Made by a program: the position numbers and the translations under genes. Of a stretch of 64,000 nucleotides of DNA, positions 48,441-57,715 are shown in pieces. Under the pieces are notes generated by a model. The model was not told the origin of the DNA. It worked only from the letters and a program-made list of their open reading frames with translations, and did no database searches. The DNA comes from Bacteroidaceae bacterium HV4-6-C5C (lineage in GTDB: Bacteria; Bacteroidota; Bacteroidia; Bacteroidales; Bacteroidaceae), in NCBI GenBank assembly GCA_007896885.1, contig VOIU01000002.1:227027-291026 (forward strand), given 5' to 3'. How positions within the stretch are numbered: the stretch's first letter is position 1; every line of letters begins with the position of its first letter.

Positions 48441-50657
48441 ATGGAACGAGATGAATTTTTCACAACGGATGAGAAGAAGCAACTCTTCTCGCTCTACAAG
48501 AAGCTTTTGCAACTGACAGGCGAGACATTGCTTAAAGGTGATTGCAAAAAGCTGAAGACCCATCTTATCAATTCAATAAAGAATAATCAGGTGCAGCGGG
48601 ATACTTTCGGGTTAAATCCGCTGATTAAAGATATGCAGACAGCCGTTATCGTTGCCGAGGAGATTGGAATGAAACGTGCTTCTATATTGGGTATTATGCT
48701 TCATGAAAGTGTGCGTAGCGGTACTTATGCTGTAGATGAGATACATTCTGTGTATGGGGAAGATGTTGCCGGTATCATTAAAGGCTTGATACGGGTAAAT
48801 GATTTATATTCCAAGAGCCCTACTATTGAATCGGAAAACTTCCGCAATCTGCTACTTTCGTTTGCAGAAGACATGCGCGTCATTCTCATCATGATTGCAG
48901 ACAGGGTGAATATCATGCGTCAAATTAAGCACAGCGATAATGATGAAGCCCGTAGACAAGTAGCTAATGAAGCGGCATATCTATATGCTCCTCTTGCCCA
49001 TAAGTTAGGGTTATACAAGTTAAAATCGGAATTGGAAGACCTGTCTTTGAAATATTCCGAGAGAGATATTTATTATCATATCAAAGACAAGCTTAATGAA
49101 ACAAAAGCTTCGCGTGACAAATACATTGCTTCGTTCATAGCTCCTATTCAAAAGAAACTGGAAGAAGCCGGCTTACAATTTCATATTAAAGGGCGTACAA
49201 AATCGATCCATTCCATCTATCAGAAGATGAGAAAACAAAAATGTCCGTTCGAAAGTGTATATGACTTATTTGCCATCCGTGTTATACTTGAATCTCCTTT
49301 AGAAAAAGAGAAACAAGAATGTTGGCAAGTATATTCCATCGTCACAGACATGTATCAACCTAATCCCAAGAGACTTCGTGACTGGCTATCTGTACCGAAA
49401 AGCAATGGATATGAATCTTTGCACATCACCGTAATGGGACCGGAAGGTAGATGGGTTGAAGTACAGATACGTACCGAACGTATGGATGAAATAGCCGAAC
49501 GGGGACTTGCCGCGCATTGGAGATATAAAGGAGTAAAAGGCGAAACAGGGCTTGACGAATGGTTAACTTCTATCCGAGAAGCATTGGAAAACTCGGATAC
49601 CGGCTTAGAAGCAATGGATCAGTTCAAACTTGATCTATATGAAGATGAAGTTTTTGTATTCACACCGAAAGGCGATTTATTTAAATTGGGAAAAGGTGCA
49701 ACCGTATTGGATTTTGCATTTCATATTCACAGCAAGGTAGGCTGCCGATGCATAGGAGCCAAAGTAAATGGAAAAAATGCCCAATTGCGCCAAGTATTAC
49801 AAAGTGGTGATCAGGTTGAAATCATGACCTCGAACGCTCAAACACCCAAGCAAGACTGGCTGAATGTGGTAACCACTTCAAAAGCACGTACAAAGATACG
49901 TCAAGCTCTTAAAGAAATGGTGGCCAAACAACATGCCTTTGCCAAAGAAACGCTGGAAAGAAAGTTTAAGAACCGCAAATTAGATTATGATGAAGCGGTG
50001 ATGATGAGACTGATCAAGCGTTTGGGATTTAAGACTGTAACAGATTTCTATCAAAGCATTTCTGATGGTGCATCGGATGTGAATGATATTATTGATAAGT
50101 ATCTGGAACAGCAAAAGCGTGAAACAGAAGTCCGTGATGACCCCACTTATCGTAGTGCGGAGAGTTATAATTTGCAACCTATTCAGGAAGAGGAAACAAA
50201 AGCTAAAGAAGACGTTTTGGTCATCGATCAGAACCTGAAAGGGCTTGATTTCAAATTGGCACGTTGCTGCAATCCTATTTATGGAGATGATGTATTCGGC
50301 TTTGTCACGGTATCCGGCGGTATCAAAATACATCGTACGGACTGTCCCAACGCCAGTGAATTGCGTGAGCGTTTCGGCTATCGTATTGTAAAGGCACGTT
50401 GGGCAGGAAAGTCACAAGGTACGCAATATCCGATTAATTTACGTGTTGTTGGTCATGATGACATAGGTATTGTTACAAACATTACTTCGGTCATTTCCAA
50501 AGAGAATAATATCACGCTGCGAGCCATAGGAATTGATTCGCATGACGGACTATTCTCAGGAACACTGACCATCATGGTCGGTGACACGGCCAGATTGGAA
50601 GCCTTGATTAAAAAGTTGAGAACTATAAAAGGAGTGAAACAGGTTTCAAGGAACTGA
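48441..50657 (+). CDS. relA: RelA/SpoT-family (p)ppGpp synthetase with degenerate hydrolase domain
   Basis: The start is ATG 48441 (738 residues); the frame upstream to 48354 is lysine-rich and unlike the family. Domains are HD (about 45-190), synthetase (about 235-350: GRTKSIHSIYQKM, YDLFAIRVI, SNGYESLHITV, EVQIRTERMDEIAERGLAAHW), TGS (about 400-460), zinc-finger-like RCCNPIYGDDVFGFV and C-terminal ACT. The hydrolase motif HDxxEDT reads HESVRSG (His88, Glu89), and the upstream HPxAVA histidine is replaced, so hydrolysis is probably lost. The synthetase loop has RLRD, nearer to the RXKD of bifunctional Rel than to the EXDD of E. coli RelA. Confidence 0.93.
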   Translation: MERDEFFTTDEKKQLFSLYKKLLQLTGETLLKGDCKKLKTHLINSIKNNQVQRDTFGLNPLIKDMQTAVIVAEEIGMKRASILGIMLHESVRSGTYAVDEIHSVYGEDVAGIIKGLIRVNDLYSKSPTIESENFRNLLLSFAEDMRVILIMIADRVNIMRQIKHSDNDEARRQVANEAAYLYAPLAHKLGLYKLKSELEDLSLKYSERDIYYHIKDKLNETKASRDKYIASFIAPIQKKLEEAGLQFHIKGRTKSIHSIYQKMRKQKCPFESVYDLFAIRVILESPLEKEKQECWQVYSIVTDMYQPNPKRLRDWLSVPKSNGYESLHITVMGPEGRWVEVQIRTERMDEIAERGLAAHWRYKGVKGETGLDEWLTSIREALENSDTGLEAMDQFKLDLYEDEVFVFTPKGDLFKLGKGATVLDFAFHIHSKVGCRCIGAKVNGKNAQLRQVLQSGDQVEIMTSNAQTPKQDWLNVVTTSKARTKIRQALKEMVAKQHAFAKETLERKFKNRKLDYDEAVMMRLIKRLGFKTVTDFYQSISDGASDVNDIIDKYLEQQKRETEVRDDPTYRSAESYNLQPIQEEETKAKEDVLVIDQNLKGLDFKLARCCNPIYGDDVFGFVTVSGGIKIHRTDCPNASELRERFGYRIVKARWAGKSQGTQYPINLRVVGHDDIGIVTNITSVISKENNITLRAIGIDSHDGLFSGTLTIMVGDTARLEALIKKLRTIKGVKQVSRN

Positions 50658-50695
50658 CGAAACACACCTCAAACAATATTCATGTAGGAAGTTTA

Positions 50696-51064
50696 ATGAA
50701 TTACAATGGCAAGAAACAATTACGAAGCTTCGGATATGCATGGAAAGGCATCCGGAGTTGCGTCGGCAAAGAACAGAATCTTAGCTTTCACTTGATTGTG
50801 TCTACCCTTGTCATAGTAGCAGGACTGGTATTCGGCATCACCCAAATGGAATGGATCGCTGTCATACTATGCATTGCAATAGTTATTACTGCAGAGCTAT
50901 TCAACTCCTCTATTGAACGTTTAGTTGATTTGGTTTCACCTGTTAAAAATCCCGCGGCGGGGCAGATAAAAGATATTGCTGCAGGTGCAGTATTGGTCTG
51001 TGCTATTGGGTCAGCAATAATCGGACTTATTATTTTTATACCTTATATATTAGCGGTTCTTTAG
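50696..51064 (+). CDS. dgkA: Diacylglycerol/undecaprenol kinase family membrane protein
   Basis: 122 residues with three transmembrane helices and the DgkA signatures FGYAWKGIRSCVGKEQNLSFHL, AELFNSSIERLVDLV and AAGQIKDIAAGAVLV (catalytic Glu and metal-binding region). It phosphorylates a membrane lipid; in many non-proteobacteria the substrate is undecaprenol rather than diacylglycerol. The start lies 38 bp after the rel stop, so co-transcription is likely. Confidence 0.93.
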   Translation: MNYNGKKQLRSFGYAWKGIRSCVGKEQNLSFHLIVSTLVIVAGLVFGITQMEWIAVILCIAIVITAELFNSSIERLVDLVSPVKNPAAGQIKDIAAGAVLVCAIGSAIIGLIIFIPYILAVL

Positions 51065-51133
51065 TGATCATACTCGTAGATAAGGTATCCAAATTATATT
51101 TCAAAAGTCAAACTTCTGTATATCTAAAATGAA

Positions 51134-51168
51134 AGAGACTGCCCCGGAATATTGTTGAGACAGTCTCT
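51134..51168. terminator. Hairpin between convergent dgkA and panB genes
   Basis: AGAGACTG and CAGTCTCT form a perfect 8-bp stem with a 19-nt loop, lying 70 bp after the dgkA stop and 59 bp from the panB stop. It probably ends both transcripts. Confidence 0.6.
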
Positions 51169-51226
51169 ATTAAATAAATCATTTATAATTTAATGTATAA
51201 ATGCCATTATAGAAAAATAACGAGCA

Positions 51227-52048
51227 TTAATACTGTTCTTTTTCATTGGGGAAATCAAGGTTCTTTACGTCCGAAACATAATGACTGATAGCATCTGTCA
51301 TAACAGTATGCAAATCGGCATAGCGTCTTAAAAAGCGAGGGCGAAAGCCATTATTCATACCCAACATATCCTGTACCACCAATACCTGACCGTCCGTTCC
51401 ACCACCTGCTCCGATGCCAATAACCGGAATTGTAAGTTCACGCGCAACCCTCTCGGCTAATGCTGCCGGTATTTTTTCCAAAACCAATGCGAAACAACCG
51501 GCTTCCTCCAACAGATGGGCATCGTGTACCAGCTTCTCGGCCTCAGTATCATCTTTGGCGCGTACGGTATAAGTGCCATATTTATTAATAGATTGAGGCA
51601 TAAGCCCAAGATGTCCCATCAATGGGATACCTGCACTCAATATACGCTTTACCGTGCCTATTATTTCTTCGCCTCCTTCAAGTTTCAATGCGTCAGCATT
51701 ACTCTCTTTCATAATTCGGATAGCGGAAGCCAGACCTTCCAATTCATTCCCTTGGTATGAGCCAAACGGCATATCGACTACTACCATAGCGCGTTTCACT
51801 GCACGAACCACCGATGTGCCATGATAAATCATTTGATCGAGAGTAATGGGTAAAGTTGTTACGTTGCCCGCCATTACATTAGAAGCCGAATCTCCAACCA
51901 AAATAACATCTATTCCTGCACCATCCACAATCTGTGCCATGGTGTAATCGTAAGCTGTCAACATTGATATTTTCTCACCTCGCTGTTTCATTTCAACCAG
52001 ACGGTGAGTCGTTACTTTACGTACGTCATCAGATATATAACCTGCCAT
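51227..52048 (-). CDS. panB: 3-methyl-2-oxobutanoate hydroxymethyltransferase
   Basis: 273 residues. [71 protein letters not shown] and [23 protein letters not shown] are PanB signatures (metal ligands Asp/Asp/Glu). It makes ketopantoate for coenzyme A synthesis using methylene-tetrahydrofolate. It follows the HAD gene on the same strand after 12 bp. Confidence 0.97.
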   Translation of the reverse strand: MAGYISDDVRKVTTHRLVEMKQRGEKISMLTAYDYTMAQIVDGAGIDVILVGDSASNVMAGNVTTLPITLDQMIYHGTSVVRAVKRAMVVVDMPFGSYQGNELEGLASAIRIMKESNADALKLEGGEEIIGTVKRILSAGIPLMGHLGLMPQSINKYGTYTVRAKDDTEAEKLVHDAHLLEEAGCFALVLEKIPAALAERVARELTIPVIGIGAGGGTDGQVLVVQDMLGMNNGFRPRFLRRYADLHTVMTDAISHYVSDVKNLDFPNEKEQY

Positions 52049-52060
52049 GATCTTTTGTTT

Positions 52061-52723
52061 TTAAGTTCGGGGGACAAAGGTATAGTTTTTCAGTAACTTC
52101 TCGCAAGTCATTCCGGTGAAATCATCGAGAACGTAATGAGCCAAGCCGCTAATGTCTTCACGGGAATTAGTCGTAGTTAGACCTATAACTGTGGCTCCCG
52201 ATGCCATACCGGCCTTTAGTCCGTTAAAAGAATCTTCAAAAACGTATGTTGTTTGAGGTGTGGTACCAAACACTTTCATACCGAGCAAGAAACAATCCGG
52301 ATCGGGCTTAGAATGGGCAAACATATCGGCCGTCAGAATATGATCGAACATATTTTTCACTTCAGGATGCCTGCGATAAACGGCTGCCATCTTCACTTCA
52401 TTAGAGCTTGTGACCACAGCCATCTTTACTCCACTACGTCGTAAATCAGCTACAAATTCTTCTGCGCCGGGAACATAATCATAGCTCATTTCCTGTTCAA
52501 AATGGTTTAACGCCTCGGTTATCTCCTTCTGCTTTTCCACCATTTCAGCGAAAAACGTATTATAAATATAGTTTAGTGTCTGTCCCTTCACACGGGTTTC
52601 CAAATCGGGCATAGACAAATAGTCAACGCCCACCTGATGCCAAAAAATAGAGTACTGAGTTTCAGTATCCATTATCACTCCATCAAAGTCAAACAAAACC
52701 GCTATTTCTTTCGTATTATACAT
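52061..52723 (-). CDS. HAD-superfamily phosphatase (beta-phosphoglucomutase-like)
   Basis: The start is ATG 52723 (220 residues), directly before the first HAD motif; the frame extends to 52840 without support. Motif I is FDFDGVIMDTE (nucleophile Asp), motif II VVTSSNEVK, motif III SKPDPDCFL and motif IV FEDSFNGLKAG. The helical cap is of the C1 type. The substrate may be a sugar phosphate or other small phosphate. It is the first gene ahead of panB, 12 bp apart. Confidence 0.9.
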   Translation of the reverse strand: MYNTKEIAVLFDFDGVIMDTETQYSIFWHQVGVDYLSMPDLETRVKGQTLNYIYNTFFAEMVEKQKEITEALNHFEQEMSYDYVPGAEEFVADLRRSGVKMAVVTSSNEVKMAAVYRRHPEVKNMFDHILTADMFAHSKPDPDCFLLGMKVFGTTPQTTYVFEDSFNGLKAGMASGATVIGLTTTNSREDISGLAHYVLDDFTGMTCEKLLKNYTFVPRT

Positions 52724-52808
52724 AAACAATCCAAATTCACTTAATATATTAACACCTGTTTGATTGCAACAAAGGTCAGAATAATACTTGAACCATGCAA
52801 ATATTTCA

Positions 52809-52816
52809 TACCTTTG
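52809..52816 (+). promoter_or_regulatory. -7 promoter box of the MATE gene
   Basis: TACCTTTG followed by CGCC fits the -7 box; CTTG lies 18 bp upstream (52787-52790) as a weak -33. It is 26 bp before the start codon. Confidence 0.5.
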
Positions 52817-52842
52817 CGCCAAATTAGACGAAAACACCATTT

Positions 52843-54213
52843 ATGGACAATAATCCGCATATATTAAGTACAGAGCGAATAGGAAAATTATTGCTGCAAT
52901 ATTCCATTCCGGCTATCATAGCTATGACCATTACCTCATTATATAATATTATCGACAGTGTTTTTATTGGACATGGAGTTGGAGCCATGGCTATTGCAGG
53001 TCTAGCTGTAACTTTCCCGCTAATGAATCTTGTTGTTGCTTTTTGTACACTTGTTGCGGCAGGAGGATCTACCATCTCGTCTATCCGGTTAGGACAAAAA
53101 GACATGGAAGGTGCTACCAAGATAGTAGAACATACTTTAATGTTATGCATTATCAATGCTGTCGTATTTGGTGGCATTTCATTTATCTTTCTAGATCAAA
53201 TATTGATATTCTTCGGAGCAAGTGCACATACTCTACCTTATGCACGTGATTTCATGCAAGTCATTTTATTGGGAACGCCTATTACCTATGTAATGATAGG
53301 GCTGAATAACGTAATGCGTGCTACCGGGAATCCGAAGAAAGCAATGCTTACCTCTATGGTTACCGTACTTTGTAACATAATTCTTGCTCCACTGTTTATT
53401 TTTCATTTCAACTGGGGCATACGGGGAGCGGCAACTGCAACTGTCATCTCGCAGTTCATCGGCATGGTATGGGTCCTGAAACATTTCTTAGATAAGTCGA
53501 CAATAGTACGTTTCGGATCGGGTTTCTGGAAGATGAAAAGACGTTTTATCGGTAGTATCTTTTCTATCGGAATGTCTCCATTTCTCATGAATGTATGCGC
53601 ATGCGCTATTGTAATCATTATCAATAACAGTCTGCAAAAATATGGCGGAGATATGGCTGTAGGTGCATACGGCATTATCAACCGACTGCTTACTCTGTCG
53701 GTGATGATCGTAATGGGAGTAACCATGGGTATGCAACCGATTATTGGATATAATTATGGAGCTCAAAAATATGATCGCGTAAAACAGACTCTAAAATTGA
53801 GTATTGTAGCGGGAGCAGGTATTACTACCGCAGGATTCTTGCTTTGTGAACTCTTCCCCAAAGCAGTATCGATAGCATTCACTACCGACAAAGACTTGAT
53901 TGATATGGCATCGCGAGGCATTCGCATTTGTATCGCCATGTTTCCTGTTGTCGGGATACAAATTGTAATCGGTAATTTCTTCCAAAGCATTGGCAAAGCT
54001 AAAATCAGTGTATTCTTATCACTTACACGCCAATTGCTTTATCTACTTCCGGGATTAATTATTTTCCCTCATCATTTCGGCTTGGATGGGATATGGATGA
54101 GTATGCCAGTATCCGACCTGCTTGCTGTAATAACGGCGGTTGTTATTTTATGGTTCTATATCCGTAAGATAATCAATACGACTCATGTAGTCGAAAGAGA
54201 GTTGCAGCCTTAA
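52843..54213 (+). CDS. MATE-family efflux transporter
   Basis: 456 residues with twelve transmembrane helices. LLQYSIPAIIAMTITSLYNIIDSVFIGHGVGAMAIAGLAVTFPL and the repeat MGVTMGMQPIIGYNYGAQKYDRVKQTLK are MATE hallmarks. Such proteins expel drugs or metabolites using Na+ or H+ gradients; the substrate is unknown. Its stop overlaps the stop of the converging ABC ATPase gene by 4 bp. Confidence 0.93.
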   Translation: MDNNPHILSTERIGKLLLQYSIPAIIAMTITSLYNIIDSVFIGHGVGAMAIAGLAVTFPLMNLVVAFCTLVAAGGSTISSIRLGQKDMEGATKIVEHTLMLCIINAVVFGGISFIFLDQILIFFGASAHTLPYARDFMQVILLGTPITYVMIGLNNVMRATGNPKKAMLTSMVTVLCNIILAPLFIFHFNWGIRGAATATVISQFIGMVWVLKHFLDKSTIVRFGSGFWKMKRRFIGSIFSIGMSPFLMNVCACAIVIIINNSLQKYGGDMAVGAYGIINRLLTLSVMIVMGVTMGMQPIIGYNYGAQKYDRVKQTLKLSIVAGAGITTAGFLLCELFPKAVSIAFTTDKDLIDMASRGIRICIAMFPVVGIQIVIGNFFQSIGKAKISVFLSLTRQLLYLLPGLIIFPHHFGLDGIWMSMPVSDLLAVITAVVILWFYIRKIINTTHVVERELQP

Positions 54214-54902
54214 AATTCGGCTGCAACTACATTAGCGACAATACTTCCATCAAATAGATGTATGGTTCGATGAGCAAAGCTGGCATCATGCTTTGAATGA
54301 GTTACCATGATAATGGTAGTACCTTCACGATTTAATTCGGTCAGTAACGTCATTACTTCCGCGCCATTCTTTGAATCAAGATTACCAGTTGGTTCATCTG
54401 CAAGAATAAGTTTAGGATTTGTCACCACAGCACGGGCTATAGCTACACGTTGCTGCTGTCCCCCCGACAATTGTTGTGGAAAATGCTTGGCACGGTGACT
54501 GATATTCATTCGTTTCAATATTTCATCCACGCGGCGTTTCCGCTCACTGCTCCCCACCCCCAAGTATGTCAACGGAAGTTCCACATTCTCATAGACGCTC
54601 AATTCGTCTATCAAGTTAAAGCTTTGAAATACAAAACCCAACTTTCCTTTGCGTACACGTGTACGTTCCTTTTCTTTCAACTTTGCCACTTCTTCACCTA
54701 ACAGCTTATATGAACCTTCGGTTGGGTTATCAAGCAGCCCCAATATATTCAGCAACGTTGACTTTCCACAACCGGATGGCCCCATTATAGCAACAAACTC
54801 GCCTTCTTTGACTTCAATATCTACATGATTTAGTGCTACCGTCTCCACTTCAGAGGTAGAAAACACTTTACTGACATTGTTTAATTCTATCATATTTTCC
54901 AT
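54210..54902 (-). CDS. ABC transporter ATPase (LolD/MacB type)
   Basis: 230 residues. Walker [11 protein letters not shown]-loop [20 protein letters not shown], signature [14 protein letters not shown], Walker [13 protein letters not shown] and the H-loop VTHS are all intact. LolD/MacB-type ATPases power FtsX-like permeases that move lipoproteins, peptides or lipids without passing them through the membrane channel. The permease gene lies upstream on the same strand, 197 bp away across the 22-bp repeat array. Confidence 0.95.
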   Translation of the reverse strand: MENMIELNNVSKVFSTSEVETVALNHVDIEVKEGEFVAIMGPSGCGKSTLLNILGLLDNPTEGSYKLLGEEVAKLKEKERTRVRKGKLGFVFQSFNLIDELSVYENVELPLTYLGVGSSERKRRVDEILKRMNISHRAKHFPQQLSGGQQQRVAIARAVVTNPKLILADEPTGNLDSKNGAEVMTLLTELNREGTTIIMVTHSKHDASFAHRTIHLFDGSIVANVVAAEF

Positions 54903-54978
54903 TTTATACTTGTTTTTAGGTTTAAATGCTTACTTTCATTCTTTATTCTTTTCACTCAAAAGACCTTCTTCGCTGTCA

Positions 54979-55088
54979 TTTCCATATACGAAAACGATGA
55001 TTTCCTTATTGAGTCACAATCGTTTCCATATAAAGAAACTGAAATTTCTATGTGCAGAAACTCTTCTATCTCTGTATAGAAACGCCGT
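54979..55088. repeat. Five tandem 22-bp repeats upstream of the ABC ATPase gene
   Basis: Exact 22-bp periodic units start at 54979, 55001, 55023, 55045 and 55067. Consensus over the first 17 positions is TTTCCATATANAGAAAC. Columns 1, 3, 4, 7, 9, 16 and 17 are identical in all five copies, while the last five positions vary. The third copy is near-palindromic (GTTTC ... GAAAC). The array ends 76 bp upstream of the ATPase start codon and 11 bp from the permease stop. Two-turn spacing places all copies on one face of the helix, as in binding sites for a cooperative activator. Confidence 0.75.
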
Positions 55089-55099
55089 TTGTGACAATG

Positions 55100-57415
55100 T
55101 TACTCACTCTTAATACTATTCACCGGATTCTCATTTGCAATACGCCAGGACTTCCAGATAACACACCCCACGATAATCAATAAGATGACAATACCCAATA
55201 ATGGATATACAACCGGACTCAACGGAATCTTCTCCGAAAAGCTATCCATCCAGGCAGCATTGACATACCACGCTCCCACAAGCCCAATGACAATGGCAGG
55301 CAAAGCTACATAGAGGATGTCGCGCGAAAGGATATGCAACACATCCGACACTTCTGCACCGTTCACCTTACGAATAGCAATCTCCTTTGAACGGCGGCGC
55401 ACCTCATCGGTAGTATAGCCTATTAAGCCCATCAGCATGATGAACACCATGACTACTGTAGACATGATGGTGGCATTGCGGAACACACGGGTGGCATTGT
55501 AATTATCATGGATGATCTGTTCCAAAGAACGAAAATCAATGACTTTGTCGGGAAGTGCATCCGATGATTCCCTATTCAACTTTGCTAGATTTTCAGCAAA
55601 CGGTTCCCTCAAACGGATATGAAGTTGCCCACTGATATAATTCACCCAATACACCACAAGCGGTTGTTGATCATAATAGAAGCTGTTCATGCGGTAATCT
55701 TTCAACAAACCCACTACCTTATAATTCCTGCCTAAATTCAATGTACGTCCCACCACGCGACTCCCCCAATGCATCCATTCAGCAAAAGTCTCGTTCACCA
55801 CCACTTCGGAACTATCCCTTGCCATACGTCCTACCTTGAAAGTCATTCCCATCATCTTTGGGTAGTTTTCCATTTCTCCCTCAATACGGGTGGAAAATAA
55901 GGTTTTTCCAGCCTCATTCCTCACCATCTCACCGCTGAAGCCGTAAGCGGGATAATCCCATGCCGATGAAACATCCTCCACATAGGACAGTCCTTTGAAA
56001 TAAGTCAATATATAGTCCGACTTATTCTTCTCCGAAGTATTGAAACTCATACTCGACACCACCACTCTATCGGCATTGTATCCCATACTTTTATGGGTGA
56101 CGTAGTGATATTGGGCAAGCACCACACACATCAATCCGGCAATGAACGTCACTCCAGCAAACTGAACGAACAGTAGCGGGCGCTTCCAGTCTTTCTTACC
56201 TTCGGAATAACGCCGAAACACCTGTGACACCGGTATGGAGGAGAAGAGACGCCCCGGCAACACTCCTCCTATCAAGAACAGGAACAACACCGTCAACCCG
56301 GGTACCCACAGACGGCCAGCTGCAAATAGCGAGGAGAGTTTGGCAACGGTGGTATCTTCCACAAAGTCACGGAAATTAAACAGCAACAATAGCATTACCC
56401 CTATCGCCAATAAAATAATGATACCTGTCTCCATCAGAAACATTCCAAACACTGTGCCACCTGATGCACCACTGCATTTGTGCACTCCGATAGCTTTAGC
56501 ACGATAACTCAACGAAGAGATGGAAATGAGAACGTAATTCAACGCTGCTATGAATAGAATGGAAAAAGCGAGTATGCTCATAATCCAGACCATCCGCTTC
56601 ACATCCTTATATTCACGATAAACATCACAGATAGGCTTCAGAAAGACAGTATAGTCCAATTGCATCTTCGCCATATCCGCCGGTTTATACTTGGCAATCA
56701 TAGCATCCAGACGTTTCATTACCGACTCTTTGTCGACACCTTTTTTAAAGCGGATATACTCTGGATAGCTATCTCCTCCATTCCACGAATAATTTCCCCA
56801 ACCACGGCTCCACATGGTAGGCATCGAAATCACTCCGTCACAAGGACGAGTAGTATTCTCCGGCAAAGCAGCATAGATGCCCTTTACAGTCAGAGTGAGC
56901 TCCTTATTATACATCAGCGTCTTGCCTATAGGATCGTCTCCACCAAAGATTTTCTTTGCCAAGCGGTCGGAAAGGAATATCACATCCCTGTTCATCAGTT
57001 CATGAGGGTCACCGCGAAGCACCTCCATACCCATTGTCTGAAAAAAAAGCGAATCCGCCATCACCTTTTTATCGTCAAAACGTACACTCCCATAATACAG
57101 CGGACCACTGACCGTATATTCACAAATACTCGTAGCCGACTCCACTTCTTTCGGGAAGTTCTGCAAGATAGTTCCAGCTACCGGTCCCATATTCTGCTCG
57201 CTTGGATCACGCTTTTCACCATTTGTAGTCCAGACCGAAAATATCTGGTACAAATCACCATTATTTTTAAAGCAGGTATCAAAACTTAACTCAAAAGCGA
57301 TGCGGGCAAAAAGCAAGATACTCATGGTCAGTCCCAAACTAAGAGAAATTATTTTGATGAGATTTGAACCACGCCCCCGTAACAATGTCTTAATGACATA
57401 ATACAATTGTTTCAT
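55100..57415 (-). CDS. FtsX/MacB-like ABC transporter permease
   Basis: 771 residues. An N-terminal helix (about 20-42) precedes a MacB-type periplasmic core domain (with SDRLAKKIFGGDDPIGKTLMYN). Three helices and a FtsX domain follow (about 285-400), then a second periplasmic domain (VVVNETFAEWMHWGSRVVGRTLNLG) and a final three-helix FtsX domain (about 675-765, with EVRRRSKEIAIRKVNGAEVSDVL). This long two-domain form is common in Bacteroidetes. It pairs with the downstream ATPase. What it moves is unknown. Confidence 0.92.
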   Translation of the reverse strand: MKQLYYVIKTLLRGRGSNLIKIISLSLGLTMSILLFARIAFELSFDTCFKNNGDLYQIFSVWTTNGEKRDPSEQNMGPVAGTILQNFPKEVESATSICEYTVSGPLYYGSVRFDDKKVMADSLFFQTMGMEVLRGDPHELMNRDVIFLSDRLAKKIFGGDDPIGKTLMYNKELTLTVKGIYAALPENTTRPCDGVISMPTMWSRGWGNYSWNGGDSYPEYIRFKKGVDKESVMKRLDAMIAKYKPADMAKMQLDYTVFLKPICDVYREYKDVKRMVWIMSILAFSILFIAALNYVLISISSLSYRAKAIGVHKCSGASGGTVFGMFLMETGIIILLAIGVMLLLLFNFRDFVEDTTVAKLSSLFAAGRLWVPGLTVLFLFLIGGVLPGRLFSSIPVSQVFRRYSEGKKDWKRPLLFVQFAGVTFIAGLMCVVLAQYHYVTHKSMGYNADRVVVSSMSFNTSEKNKSDYILTYFKGLSYVEDVSSAWDYPAYGFSGEMVRNEAGKTLFSTRIEGEMENYPKMMGMTFKVGRMARDSSEVVVNETFAEWMHWGSRVVGRTLNLGRNYKVVGLLKDYRMNSFYYDQQPLVVYWVNYISGQLHIRLREPFAENLAKLNRESSDALPDKVIDFRSLEQIIHDNYNATRVFRNATIMSTVVMVFIMLMGLIGYTTDEVRRRSKEIAIRKVNGAEVSDVLHILSRDILYVALPAIVIGLVGAWYVNAAWMDSFSEKIPLSPVVYPLLGIVILLIIVGCVIWKSWRIANENPVNSIKSE

Positions 57416-57544
57416 TAGGTATAATTAATTTGAATTCATTTATCATTCATTTCCAATGTCATGCAAACATTAAAAGACAGAAAGTATGCCAAATATATTA
57501 TATATACATTTTCAGGTACTTACATAATTATCTTTTCTCCAACA

Positions 57545-57583
57545 TTGTCTAATAATTAGACAACAATGTCCAATTATTAGACA
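57545..57583. promoter_or_regulatory. Two tandem palindromes (21-bp spacing) between the permease and metallophosphatase genes
   Basis: TGTCTAA-taa-TTAGACA (57546-57562; with flanking bases TTGTC/GACAA) is followed 21 bp later by TGTCCAA-tta-TTAGACA (57567-57583). They share the trailing ACAA. The first is a perfect 8-bp inverted repeat. They lie 130 bp upstream of the permease and 133 bp upstream of the metallophosphatase. A further inverted repeat, CGTTTC-N10-GAAACG, is at 57590-57611. Confidence 0.6.
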
Positions 57584-57634
57584 ACAATACGTTTCAAAAC
57601 AAAATGAAACGAATGAACTAATTATCAGTAATCA

Positions 57635-57665
57635 TTTCATATCACAGATAAAAACTATATCTTTG
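57635..57665 (+). promoter_or_regulatory. Promoter of the metallophosphatase operon
   Basis: TTTC (57635-57638, one base off TTTG), a 19-nt spacer and TATCTTTG (57658-57665) fit the Bacteroides consensus. The start codon is 50 bp downstream of the -7 box. Confidence 0.55.
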
Positions 57666-57715
57666 CAAATAGTTTTCAACGAGATATTATATTACTAACA
57701 CTATTCTTTACTTAT

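Noticed and set aside
54979..55088. CRISPR array for the 22-bp periodic sequence
   Set aside because: The units are contiguous and degenerate with no unique spacers, and no cas genes are present.
56660..57289. 209-residue plus-strand frame opposite the FtsX-like permease
   Set aside because: It is antisense to a conserved permease domain, with a His/Arg/Ile-rich composition and no recognisable motif.
57487..57504. Possible sigma-54 promoter for the permease gene
   Set aside because: The -24 GGCA is present, but the -12 GC is replaced by GT and the flanks do not match, so it is not called as a feature.
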